A DNA stretch of 33,624 nucleotides, taken from an uncultured Anaerolineales bacterium. GTDB taxonomy: Bacteria; Chloroflexota; Anaerolineae; UBA4142. The stretch is taken from assembly GCA_903825565.1 (NCBI GenBank), contig CAIKBD010000253.1, positions 1 to 33,624 of the forward strand, read 5' to 3'. The notes under the pieces are model-generated. The model was given only the letters and a program-made list of their open reading frames with translations, ran no database searches and was not told where the DNA came from. Positions 16,740 through 24,649 of this stretch are shown piece by piece. Positions within the stretch are counted from its first letter, which is position 1. Each line of letters opens with the position of its first letter. Made by a program: the position numbers and the translations under genes.

Positions 16740-18680
16740 CTAGCGCGGCAAATGTTCCAACGGCGCGAGCATGACTGGATCGCGCGGACGGTCAGGCCAA
16801 TCTTTCGCGGGCAGTTCATAGTTAAAGCGCATCCAAATCACCTGCACCGCCAACCGATACGCGCCCGGCGCGAGATTCGCCGGCATCGGCAGAACGAGGT
16901 CGCTCGCAAAAATTCCTTGCCGCCAGCCCTTGCCCTGGAACAGATCGTCCTGGCTTGACACAATCTCGCGGTCGTTCGCATCGAACAACTGCACTCGCAC
17001 TTGCAACGGCTCCGGCTTGGCGCTGAGCGCGCGCCAGTGCAACGTGATCCGCAACGGTTCGCCCGCGAGCCAACGCGGCGCATCGTAGCCCACCAGTTCG
17101 ATGATCTCGCCATCATTGCCGAAACGCGCGGCGACGCGTTGCGCCGGGAGCGGCGCGTGCGTTTCGTAAATGCGAATCTCGTAGCCGCCATCGGTGAACT
17201 GCTTGACTTCGGGGAACGTTTGGAAAAAGCGCGTGTACTGATCCGCCCACTGCCCGTACCGTTCCGGGTCTGCCAAAAAGCGCGCGTTCATCCCTTGGCT
17301 AAACACCAAATACTCAAACCCATTTTGGACGTACCACTCCGGCGGATGATCCACAATGGCGTAAACGCCTTGCACGACGAAACGCCGCGTGTCCACGTAC
17401 GGCGTATACGCTTCTTGCGCGACGCGTGCGCCGCTCGGCAGATTCGCCGCGATCCACTCGCGCGCCGTGTCGCGCGAATCGCGCGCCGTCCAGCGCAGAT
17501 CGTCGGCGATGCTGGTTTGCAACGGGAGCCACACCATCACCCCGCATGCGAGTGCCGCGCTGACAACACCCAGCCCACGCGAATGCAGACGCGTCACCGC
17601 CGCGGCGAGATCGATCACCGCCATCGCCGCGAGCAAGTGCAAAAATGGCAGCAGCGGCAAAATCGTGCGGTCGTTGCGGACGATGAACTGGTTGATGAAA
17701 ATGAAATAGACGATTGGGAACGCGAGCAAGGTCAAGCCGATTTTCGAGCGCGCGATCACGAGCCGCGCCGCTTGCGCGAGCGCGAGGATTGCCAGCCCGC
17801 CCTCCATCGCCCAGACGTACCACAAATACCAGGGCAAGGTGTTGCCCTCAAAGCCAGCGTGCCCTTCGGCTTGCGCGAAAATTTCATAACCAAAGCCGCG
17901 CATGAACAGCGGAAAATCCAACACGACGTATGGCGTCGTCAGCAAAAATCCCAGGATGCTGGCGACGCCGGCAAAATAAATCTCCTTGCGTTTGAAACCG
18001 GCGATGCCGCCCGCGCGCAGAAAATGCGCGGCGATAATCGGCGCGACGATCAAAGGCAAGTTGTATTTCGACGAGACGGCGCACCCCGCGGCGATGCCCG
18101 CCCAAATGTAATTCCGCAAACGGGGATCGTCGAGCAGGCGTAGCGCGAACAGCGTCGAGAGGAGCGCGAAGAAGACGGCATACGAATCCGGGCGAAACAT
18201 GTGACTGTTGTACACCGCGCCCGGCGACACGGCAAGCAACAGCGCGGCGATCACGCCGCCCCACGCGTTGCCCGTGAGTTTGCGCCCCAGGTGGTACATC
18301 ACGCCGAGCGAAGCAACACCGAACGCCGCCGTCACCCAGCGCACGTACAAAAATTCGGCGGGGATAGCAAGCAAGCCGACGCCCATCGTCACCACTTCGG
18401 GCAACGTCAAATCGAGCGGCGAGGTAAACACACCCAGCCAGTTGCCCACCCAGTAAAACGGCACGAGCGCGAGCGCGTTGATGTAAAACATCAATGAGGG
18501 ATAATTCAACCAACCGGGGTTGAGGTTGCCGGTTTGGAAAATCCGCAACGCAATGCGAAAGTGCGTCGGCTCGTCCGGCGCGGCGGTGTACGGCAAGCCG
18601 AAATCAATGCCCCACACGCGCAACCCCGCGCCGAGCAGAATGACGAGCGCTAACGCGCCCCAATGCCATTGCCATTTCAT
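16740..18680 (-). CDS. GT39-family membrane glycosyltransferase with C-terminal beta-sandwich
   Basis: The 646-aa protein has the ArnT/PMT-type GT-C architecture: a first helix, then an early acidic loop (PYTAAPDEPTHFRIALRIF, Asp36-Glu37) expected to hold the catalytic aspartate, then about ten more helices. It continues with HMFRPDSYAVFFALLSTL, which is typical of the family. The last ~110 residues form a beta-sandwich (GEPLRITLHWRALSAKPEPL, then NLAPGAYRLAVQVIW) of the same kind as in the two DUF2079 proteins. Such enzymes use lipid-phosphate-linked sugars on the outer face of the membrane; acceptor unknown. GAGGATGAA precedes ATG 18680. The neighbouring 754-aa gene ends 13 nt upstream. Confidence 0.85.
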   Translation of the reverse strand: MKWQWHWGALALVILLGAGLRVWGIDFGLPYTAAPDEPTHFRIALRIFQTGNLNPGWLNYPSLMFYINALALVPFYWVGNWLGVFTSPLDLTLPEVVTMGVGLLAIPAEFLYVRWVTAAFGVASLGVMYHLGRKLTGNAWGGVIAALLLAVSPGAVYNSHMFRPDSYAVFFALLSTLFALRLLDDPRLRNYIWAGIAAGCAVSSKYNLPLIVAPIIAAHFLRAGGIAGFKRKEIYFAGVASILGFLLTTPYVVLDFPLFMRGFGYEIFAQAEGHAGFEGNTLPWYLWYVWAMEGGLAILALAQAARLVIARSKIGLTLLAFPIVYFIFINQFIVRNDRTILPLLPFLHLLAAMAVIDLAAAVTRLHSRGLGVVSAALACGVMVWLPLQTSIADDLRWTARDSRDTAREWIAANLPSGARVAQEAYTPYVDTRRFVVQGVYAIVDHPPEWYVQNGFEYLVFSQGMNARFLADPERYGQWADQYTRFFQTFPEVKQFTDGGYEIRIYETHAPLPAQRVAARFGNDGEIIELVGYDAPRWLAGEPLRITLHWRALSAKPEPLQVRVQLFDANDREIVSSQDDLFQGKGWRQGIFASDLVLPMPANLAPGAYRLAVQVIWMRFNYELPAKDWPDRPRDPVMLAPLEHLPR

Positions 18681-18693
18681 CGTTGCTTCATCC

Positions 18694-20958
18694 TCATCGC
18701 TTGGGAGCCGGTTGAAACAATGCGCCCGCCGCCGTTTCGTGCAAAGCGGCTTGGTCGTTCAGACCCAGCGTGCGATACACGCGCGCGAGATGATAGTGCG
18801 CTTGCGCGTTCGTCGGCGCGGCGACCAGCGCGGCTTCAAATTCGCGCGCGGCTTGGCGCGGCTTGCCGGCAAGTTCCAGCAACATGCCCAGCCCGGTGCG
18901 CGCGAGCGAATCGTTTACGCCATCCGCCAGGGCTTGGTTGTACAATTGGATCGCGCTCTCCCAATCGCCGAACTGCGCGGCGGTATTCGCCTCGATCAGC
19001 GCGTCCGGGCGCAACGCGCGTAACACGCGAAACAGCGCGCCGTATTCGTTGCGGTACAACAATTGAAAATGGTTCGGCAGTTGCTCCATCTGCGCGACCA
19101 ACTCGCGCTCGCCGCTCAGCACCACGTAATCCACATGCCGATCATTCAAAATATCCAGATGCGTTTGCGTGACGAATGGCGAGGTGAGAAACGTGTCCGC
19201 GTCGGCGCGTTCCGCCGATTTGGGATTTTCGCGGTACAGCACCGGTTTGAGCGTCGCGCGGTATGCCGGGATCGCATCGGTAATGTCGCGCCATGCAAAA
19301 ACCACGCCGCCGCTCGGCGGAGAGTGAACGCGCAACGCTTTGAGGATCGCATACGCGCCGTTCGGCAAAGCGTGTCCGGGCCCAATCACGGCGGGCACTT
19401 GGAGTTGCACATACAGCGGCACTGATCCCAGCACGAGCGCCAAGCCGATGCCGAACGCGACCGTCCATTGCGCGGCGCGATTCCACACCCGGGCGCGCAA
19501 TGCTGGCAGTCCGGCGCGCACAACGCGTTCCAGGTGCGGAATAAAATAGACGAGGATAAACGTCTTGGGAATCCACGTCCACAGCCGCTCAATCGTGCTC
19601 GTCATTCGCAAATCCAGCCACTGGAAAATCGGCGGGGTGTACAAAATGATGAGCACGACCAGCGTCGTGCTGAACAAGAATTGCGCGGTGAGATCACGGC
19701 GGACAAAGCCGAGCAAGAACGGCGTCAACAGCAATGCCGCGAGCATCGCCGGCTGACCCAGGTAATCCCACCGCAAAGTAAAGATCGTCGGCGTGAAAAA
19801 AGTATAGCGATGGCGAACGAGCGGAAACACCACGTCTTCGGGTTTGAGCCAGCCGGTCGCCACGAGTTGCGGCAAGGTGCGATTCAACAGCGCGATGATA
19901 ACCGGCGTCAACAGCACGAACAAGCCGCCCACCGCCACGAGCAATTCGAGCACGCGTCGGCGTTCCACCGGGTCGCGCGTCGCCCAGCCGCGCAACAGAA
20001 TCAGCGGCGCGAACGTGATCGCCGGCAACAAAATGCCCAAGAGTCCATGCGTGGCGATCATCCCGATTGCCGCGAGCCACAGCGCGCCCAAAAGTCTTGC
20101 GTCGCCGTGCCGCAAATAACGCAAACCCAATGCGGCGACCAGCGGCATAAAAACTAGCATCACGACGGTGTGATCTTGGTTGCTGTGCGCGATGAGCCAC
20201 CAACCGGGCCAAATCGTGATCGCGTCGGGATTGAAGAGATCGGCAATGCAAAACACAAAGTAGAGCAAGATCGCAACGAGCGACCCGGTTTGGTTTTGAA
20301 AGAGCGCGCGCGCTAACGCGTAAAACGCAAGCAACGAGAGCGGCGCAAAAATTGCGGGCACCCAATTTTGTCCCAGCCGAATCAGGTCTACATCCAGGTA
20401 CCGCACAATCGCCGCTTGGAAAAACCAAATCGGGTGCACCGCATTGCGATCCGAAAGCAACGGCGCGGTGAACCGAACCGTGTCCGCCATCCCGCGAATG
20501 TCTCGGAAGTAATTCCAATCGTCTTCGTCGTTCGGACCGATTTGTGTCAAGCCCGCCATCGCAACAAGCGCGAACAGGAACGCGAACGCGAGCACGCGTC
20601 GCGCCGGTTGTTGCGTCGCCGGCGGCGCGCCCGGCGTGTGCGCGAACCAGCGCGCCCAGCGTGAATCGGCAAAACGCGCGGAGCGTCGCCAGCGCACCAC
20701 CGTGATCGTCGCGGCAACCAGCGTCAGGATCACGCCCAGCCACGCGAGCAACAAGTAATCCCAGCTCAGCATTAGCGCCTTGCACACAAAGATCGCCGGC
20801 GTAAACAAGCCCGCGCTCAACGCCAAGCCCAGCGGCAACCGCTCGAACCAATCGAACGATTTGCCGGGCAAGAATATTTCGGCGAGCAAAATGCCGGGCA
20901 AAAAGGAGAGCGCGATCAGCGCTCCCACCGATACCAAAAATTCAATTCCGCCAGCCAT
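18694..20958 (-). CDS. Polytopic membrane protein with C-terminal TPR repeats
   Basis: The 754-aa protein has roughly a dozen hydrophobic helices over the first 500 residues, then a soluble region and about three TPR-like repeats near 640-745 (WESAIQLYNQALADG, GKPRQAAREFEAALVAAPTN, QAHYHLARVYRTLG). The helix pattern, with a polar loop after the first helices (GPNDEDDWNYFRDIRG), is like that of GT-C-type transferases, but I cannot place it in a named family with confidence. It lies between the GT39 gene and a small membrane protein on the same strand, so it probably belongs to the same envelope-glycan group. A GGAAC site precedes ATG 20958. Confidence 0.7.
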   Translation of the reverse strand: MAGGIEFLVSVGALIALSFLPGILLAEIFLPGKSFDWFERLPLGLALSAGLFTPAIFVCKALMLSWDYLLLAWLGVILTLVAATITVVRWRRSARFADSRWARWFAHTPGAPPATQQPARRVLAFAFLFALVAMAGLTQIGPNDEDDWNYFRDIRGMADTVRFTAPLLSDRNAVHPIWFFQAAIVRYLDVDLIRLGQNWVPAIFAPLSLLAFYALARALFQNQTGSLVAILLYFVFCIADLFNPDAITIWPGWWLIAHSNQDHTVVMLVFMPLVAALGLRYLRHGDARLLGALWLAAIGMIATHGLLGILLPAITFAPLILLRGWATRDPVERRRVLELLVAVGGLFVLLTPVIIALLNRTLPQLVATGWLKPEDVVFPLVRHRYTFFTPTIFTLRWDYLGQPAMLAALLLTPFLLGFVRRDLTAQFLFSTTLVVLIILYTPPIFQWLDLRMTSTIERLWTWIPKTFILVYFIPHLERVVRAGLPALRARVWNRAAQWTVAFGIGLALVLGSVPLYVQLQVPAVIGPGHALPNGAYAILKALRVHSPPSGGVVFAWRDITDAIPAYRATLKPVLYRENPKSAERADADTFLTSPFVTQTHLDILNDRHVDYVVLSGERELVAQMEQLPNHFQLLYRNEYGALFRVLRALRPDALIEANTAAQFGDWESAIQLYNQALADGVNDSLARTGLGMLLELAGKPRQAAREFEAALVAAPTNAQAHYHLARVYRTLGLNDQAALHETAAGALFQPAPKR

Positions 20959-20989
20959 GCCGGTTCCGTCTCAACAAATTTTCCCCGCG

Positions 20990-21457
20990 CTATTTCGCTC
21001 GGCGCGACCCCAGGAATGGCGCGGCGAGGATCGCCAAACCAATCCCGATCAAAATGAGGGGCCAGCCCTTTTCGAGCAACAGCTGCGCCTGGGGCACGCC
21101 CGCCGCCACCCCAACCAGCACGAGAATGCCGCCGGGAATCAGGGACCACCAATGCGAAGCGCGCACGACGAGCAACTGGATCACATAGATCGCAACAAAG
21201 CCCAGACCCAACCCAATCGGCACGGACGCCGCTGCGGTGAGTAGCGTGCGCTCGAACGCCAAGCCCATGCCAATCCCGGCAAGAATACAACCGGGAATGA
21301 GCAAGCCATACGCGCGCGTGAATGCGTACGGAATGAGGAACGCGACGCCGAGCAAAACGAGAAACAGCGCGGGTCCAAAATCGAAATACTGGGCGAGCAG
21401 AAACGCCACACCTAGAACGATCAGCACTAAACCGGGAACCAGTCGCGCGCGATCCAT
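20990..21457 (-). CDS. Small membrane protein, LiaI/LiaF-like transmembrane region
   Basis: The 155-aa protein is almost wholly hydrophobic, with about six short helices separated by Gly/Pro turns (LVPGLVLIVLGVAFLLAQYF, LLIPGCILAGIGMGLAF, SLIPGGILVLVGVA, WPLILIGIGLAIL). Repeated PG-hydrophobic-GIGLA units like these occur in LiaI/LiaF and DUF5668-type envelope proteins. The frame is open to 21559, but ATG 21457 has a textbook GGAGGAAAT site right before it, so I start there. Role unknown; an envelope-stress or scaffold role is a guess from the family. Confidence 0.7.
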   Translation of the reverse strand: MDRARLVPGLVLIVLGVAFLLAQYFDFGPALFLVLLGVAFLIPYAFTRAYGLLIPGCILAGIGMGLAFERTLLTAAASVPIGLGLGFVAIYVIQLLVVRASHWWSLIPGGILVLVGVAAGVPQAQLLLEKGWPLILIGIGLAILAAPFLGSRRAK

Positions 21458-21470
21458 ATTTCCTCCCTCT

Positions 21471-23066
21471 TCAGCGCGCCACGCCGCGCCGCGCACATTC
21501 GCCGCACGCGATAAACGCGCGATGAATGCGTTTGTTGCCGGCGGCGTCCACCGCCACATAGTACGGTTGCCCGCGCTCGATCAAATCGCCGGAATCAACC
21601 GCTTCGCCTTCCTTACCCGCGAACACGCGATCCCGCTCGATCAATTTGGCGACGTGATCGCGCACGCGGCGCGTCTGCCCGCGATCCACTTTGTGATGAT
21701 GTGACGAGACCAAGCGCCCGTCCCGATCCACACGCACCGCCACCGCATCCATCAACGTCACGACTGCGCCGCGCGCCACTCCCAGGTCTGCGCCTTTCAA
21801 TTCCACTTGCCGCGGTGCAGTGTAATACAGCATTCGGCTCGCATCGTCGCCGGTTTGCGCGCCGACGAGTTGGTACGCTTGGCGCGGCGCGGCAAGCGCC
21901 CGGCGAATGCCGGAGGGCAGGTCTTCGCCGACGCGCGTTTCGGACAACTCCCACGAGGGGCGCACGTCGAGCGGCACGCTCGCCACACCCGCGCCTACAC
22001 TCGTTTGCGTGTGCCCCGCGCCGGCATTTTTTCGCAACGCGTTCGCTTCGCTCGCTTTGAGAATCCGCCGCGCGACAAACGCTTTTTTCAACGCGGCAAA
22101 ATACGCGCCGCCGAAATTTTGTTGATCGGCGGTGAGCATCGCCACGGCAATCGCTTTGAACGGCGCGTCGCCGCGCGGCGCGAGGATCAGTCCTTGCGCG
22201 ATCAACCGCCCGCCGATGCCGCGCGCTTGCGCCAGCGCATCGTCCGCCGCCAAGTTGGCGTTCGCCCCGCGCAACGCTTCGTAGACGCCGACGAGGAGAT
22301 CGTAAAACGCGCCGGAAAAAATGCGCGAAAAATTATGGGACTCGGAACTCAGTTGCGTCGCCGGCGCACGCGTGGGCAAATTATCCGGATCGCGGTACTT
22401 GAACGCATTCACCGCATCGCGCAAGGCATTGGGCGCATCCACCAAGTTGGCGCGCCCGGCGTTCACGAATGCGCGCGCGAGTTGCTCCGCCAAACGCGTC
22501 ACGGCGTTGCTTTGCCGCAGATCGCCGGCATGCTCCGCTAACACCGCGGCGCGCACGCGGGGATTGGCAAGCGCGACCAAAATGGCGGAGACATCGCCGA
22601 ACGCTTCGTGAAATGCGCCGGTTTCGCCCAGTAGAGAATCCCAGTAATCGGGATGTTGCGCGTCGAGTACCGCATGCCCGCACTCGTGCGCGATAATGTC
22701 GCCGCTTTCGCTCGTATAGATCGGCGCGCCGCTTGCCGCATCGGTGTTGAAAAAGAATTTCAAGCCGCGCCGATCATAGTAGGCGTTGAGCGCCACGCCC
22801 GCGCGCGGGAAAATCGGCAATGCCGCAAGCCCCGGTTGCCAGCCGAAATCCGCGCCGAAAAACTCCGCCCACGCGCCGTAGGTCTGCGTCAGCGTCACGT
22901 AGAGTTGTCCCGCTTCAAATTCCGGCGAACCTGGGTTGAACAAGCCGCCCGCGCCGGTCCAGCCGGGGATCGCAAACGGCGATTTGCCGACGGGCGGCGT
23001 CACCGTTTCGATGCCTAATCCTTGCGCGTTGGGATCGTTGAGGAACACATTTACCGCATTTGTCAT
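21471..23066 (-). CDS. Thermolysin-like cytoplasmic metallopeptidase in BMC locus
   Basis: The 531-aa protein contains a gluzincin zinc site: HECGH at residues 127-131 and a downstream third ligand Glu154 in GAFHEAFGDVSA, with spacing as in M4/M36 (thermolysin/fungalysin) enzymes. The catalytic Glu is 128. No signal peptide or propeptide precedes it, unlike secreted M4 enzymes, so it should act in the cytosol. The C-terminal ~120 residues (LGVARGAVVTLMDAVAVRVD, DGRLVSSHHHKVD, then RGQPYYVAVDAAGNKRIHRAF) form a separate domain that is clearly related to the 157-aa protein encoded just upstream. A C-x2-C pair (CGEC) is near the end. GAGGGTG precedes ATG 23066. It is in line with the BMC-H gene, so processing of a BMC component is possible but unproven. 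Confidence 0.8.
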   Translation of the reverse strand: MTNAVNVFLNDPNAQGLGIETVTPPVGKSPFAIPGWTGAGGLFNPGSPEFEAGQLYVTLTQTYGAWAEFFGADFGWQPGLAALPIFPRAGVALNAYYDRRGLKFFFNTDAASGAPIYTSESGDIIAHECGHAVLDAQHPDYWDSLLGETGAFHEAFGDVSAILVALANPRVRAAVLAEHAGDLRQSNAVTRLAEQLARAFVNAGRANLVDAPNALRDAVNAFKYRDPDNLPTRAPATQLSSESHNFSRIFSGAFYDLLVGVYEALRGANANLAADDALAQARGIGGRLIAQGLILAPRGDAPFKAIAVAMLTADQQNFGGAYFAALKKAFVARRILKASEANALRKNAGAGHTQTSVGAGVASVPLDVRPSWELSETRVGEDLPSGIRRALAAPRQAYQLVGAQTGDDASRMLYYTAPRQVELKGADLGVARGAVVTLMDAVAVRVDRDGRLVSSHHHKVDRGQTRRVRDHVAKLIERDRVFAGKEGEAVDSGDLIERGQPYYVAVDAAGNKRIHRAFIACGECARRGVAR

Positions 23067-23075
23067 AGCACCCTC

Positions 23076-23549
23076 TCAGCCCATATACGCGCGCCGCAAG
23101 CGTTTGCGCGCGTCGGCGTCGGTTTCGATGTACCACGGTTTGCCTTGCGCGCGCAAAACGTCCGGGTCAATCGCCTCGCCGAATGTCGCCACGTAGATTT
23201 GATCGGTGGCGGCAAGTTTTTGCACACTAGTCTTGATCGCCCGGAGGTGTTTTTCGTCCACCGGCGAAACCTGGGAAGAGACCAATGCGCCGCGCGCATC
23301 GAACTGGAGCGCGATGCTGGTGCGTTCATCTACGGTCACGCCGGCGGCAACGCCGAACTCGACGCCGGTGATCACAATCGGCACGGTCACGGCGTATTCG
23401 ATGCGTGCGCCGCCGGGTAGCGTCCGGGCGGCGGTTTGCAATTGCAAACGCGCGTCCGCCGGCAAATCCAGCGCCGTGCGCACCTGCGCGATAAAAGCGG
23501 CGTCGCCGGCAAGGCTGGGATCGGTGAGACGCAATTCATCGGTCAACAC
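23076..23549 (-). CDS. Orphan protein homologous to the C-terminal domain of the adjacent peptidase
   Basis: This 157-aa protein has no family I can name. Its second half aligns with the end of the peptidase gene that follows 9 nt later. The paired segments are EFGVAAGVTVDERTSIALQFD against DLGVARGAVVTLMDAVAVRVD, ARGALVSSQ against RDGRLVSSH, then an EAIDPDVLRAQGKPWYIETD segment against EAVDSGDLIERGQPYYVAVD, and finally RKRLRRAYMG against NKRIHRAFIACG. The first ~60 residues (LAGDAAFIAQVRTALDLPAD) differ. No membrane segment or signal peptide is seen. Duplication followed by separation from the peptidase, or a matched inhibitor/adaptor, are both possible. An AGGTGAG site precedes ATG 23549, and the BMC-H stop is 17 nt upstream. 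Confidence 0.75.
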   Translation of the reverse strand: MLTDELRLTDPSLAGDAAFIAQVRTALDLPADARLQLQTAARTLPGGARIEYAVTVPIVITGVEFGVAAGVTVDERTSIALQFDARGALVSSQVSPVDEKHLRAIKTSVQKLAATDQIYVATFGEAIDPDVLRAQGKPWYIETDADARKRLRRAYMG

Positions 23550-23566
23550 ATCTCACCTGGCTTTCG

Positions 23567-23884
23567 TTATGGGCTTTCGGTGCGCCCGCCGAAATTGCCT
23601 TTGCTCGCCGGCAGGATCATTTCAACGTCATTGTGCGGACGCGGGATGACGTGCACGCTGACCAGTTCGCCGACGCGTTTCGCCGCCGCCGCGCCGGCAT
23701 CGGTCGCCGCTTTCACCGCGCCGACATCGCCGCGCACCATCACGGTGACAAACCCGCCGCCGATGTATTCACTGCCGATCAGTTTGACGTTCGCGGCTTT
23801 GACCATAGCATCCGCCGCTTCCACCGCGCCGATGAGGCCCTTGGTTTCGACCATGCCCAGCGCAATCATTTCCGGTGCTACCAT
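23567..23884 (-). CDS. BMC-H hexameric shell protein (EutM/PduA/CcmK family)
   Basis: The 105-aa protein is a canonical [44 protein letters not shown] and [14 protein letters not shown], then DVEMILP. These hexamers tile the shell facets and their central pore admits small metabolites. The pore loop reads Y40-I-G-G-G44-F, where PduA/EutM have K-I-G-S-G-L. The Ser that lines the pore is Gly and the preceding Lys is Tyr, which could change the size and charge of the opening. An AAGGAGG site 8 nt before ATG 23884 is the strongest in the locus, in keeping with high expression. It is the only BMC-H in the window. Confidence 0.97.
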   Translation of the reverse strand: MVAPEMIALGMVETKGLIGAVEAADAMVKAANVKLIGSEYIGGGFVTVMVRGDVGAVKAATDAGAAAAKRVGELVSVHVIPRPHNDVEMILPASKGNFGGRTESP

Positions 23885-23969
23885 TGAAAACGCCTCCTTG
23901 TGTCAACTCGCTTCAAACCGCGAATTGCAATTCCATCTTCTGCAGATTGATTATCGCTCCTACAACACA

Positions 23970-24260
23970 CTACCCTTTCCGAAACGTCACTTGCCCTTCC
24001 ACTTGCAGGGTATCCACAATCGCCATGATCACCGCGTCCGTCGGCGTTTCTTTGGTGAGCGCAGTCTGCCGCGCGGAACTGCCCTGCGCGATCAGCACCA
24101 CATCGCCCACGCCGGCATCGAGCGTGTCAATCGCCACAACCGGCTTGCCGACAAGCTCGTTCGTCACCGACGTTTCGCGGACGATCAACAGTTTGCGCCC
24201 GATCATTTTTTCATCTTTAATGGTCGCCACCACCTCGCCGACCACACGCGCGATTACCAT
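23970..24260 (-). CDS. BMC-P pentameric vertex protein (EutN/CcmL family), copy 3
   Basis: The 96-aa protein shows the EutN/CcmL pattern: MVIARVVGEVVATIKDEKMI, GRKLLIVRE, KPVVAIDTLDAGVGDVVLIA and AVIMAIVDTLQVEG. It is the first gene after the near-consensus promoter at 24292-24319, about 25 nt downstream of the expected transcription start, with a CGGGAG ribosome site. With two other BMC-P genes in the window, vertices may be mixed or each variant may be used under different conditions. Confidence 0.95.
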   Translation of the reverse strand: MVIARVVGEVVATIKDEKMIGRKLLIVRETSVTNELVGKPVVAIDTLDAGVGDVVLIAQGSSARQTALTKETPTDAVIMAIVDTLQVEGQVTFRKG

Positions 24261-24291
24261 CGCTCTGCTCCCGTTTTCGTGAATGGGCTTG

Positions 24292-24319
24292 ATTATACGT
24301 CAGACGAAATGCAAGTCAA
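24292..24319 (-). promoter_or_regulatory. Sigma70-type promoter of the BMC operon
   Basis: On the minus strand TTGACT (24314-24319) and TATAAT (24292-24297) are separated by 16 nt. The expected start is near 24285, leaving a 25-nt leader before the BMC-P ATG at 24260. It is the best sigma70-like match I found in the minus-strand half. Confidence 0.7.
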
Positions 24320-24326
24320 CTTGATG

Positions 24327-24365
24327 GGGCGAAACATTTTTCGCGCCGTCAAAAATGTTTCGCCC
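24327..24365 (-). terminator. Perfect 15-bp hairpin after dodecin gene
   Basis: The arm GGGCGAAACATTTTT (24327-24341) is matched without mismatch by 24351-24365, with a 9-nt loop. It begins 8 nt after the dodecin stop codon and just before the BMC promoter. No U-tract follows on either strand, so it may be a non-canonical terminator or an mRNA-stabilising structure rather than a standard intrinsic terminator. Confidence 0.6.
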
Positions 24366-24373
24366 GCGCGCAT

Positions 24374-24589
24374 TTACTCTTTGCCTTGATACTTGAACGA
24401 GACTTTGACTTTGGCGCGATACGCAACCACCTTGCCATTTTCGATCTGCATGTCGAGTTGCACGATTTCGGCGATCCGCAAATCGCGCAACGATTTGCTC
24501 GCCATCGCCACGGCGTTCGTCGCCGCCTTTTCCCACGATTCGACGCTCGTGCCGACCAACTCGATCACTTTGTACACACTGTCTGGCAT
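24374..24589 (-). CDS. Dodecin-family protein lacking the flavin-stacking Trp
   Basis: The 71-aa protein has the dodecin pattern: VYKVIELVGTSVESWEKAA, then ASKSLRDLR, then IENGKVVAYRAKVKVSFKYQ. Dodecins form hollow dodecamers that bind flavins and, in some cases, CoA. The Trp that stacks on the flavin normally sits in an LxW-x-EV context; here that position reads LRIAEIV, so Ile replaces Trp. A flavin-free role (CoA or another ligand) is therefore possible. AGGAGGATGC precedes ATG 24589. It ends immediately before the hairpin and the BMC operon promoter, so it is adjacent to, but probably separately transcribed from, the shell genes. Confidence 0.9.
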   Translation of the reverse strand: MPDSVYKVIELVGTSVESWEKAATNAVAMASKSLRDLRIAEIVQLDMQIENGKVVAYRAKVKVSFKYQGKE

Positions 24590-24649
24590 CGCATCCTCCT
24601 TCGCCCATCGGGCTGAATCGAAACGCGCGCACCGCCCGCTTGCGGTTCG

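Noticed and set aside
20990-21559. A 189-codon version of the small membrane protein
   Set aside because: The first 34 codons lie over the end of the peptidase gene, while ATG 21457 has a perfect ribosome site.
23895-23920. A promoter with TTGACA just before the BMC-H ribosome site
   Set aside because: The TTGACA overlaps the AAGGAGG region and no -10 sequence fits at 15-19 nt before the start codon.
1107-24589. B12-dependent propanediol or ethanolamine BMC
   Set aside because: No diol dehydratase, ethanolamine lyase or complete cobalamin adenosyltransferase is present; only short EutT-N-like pieces and EutJ suggest it.
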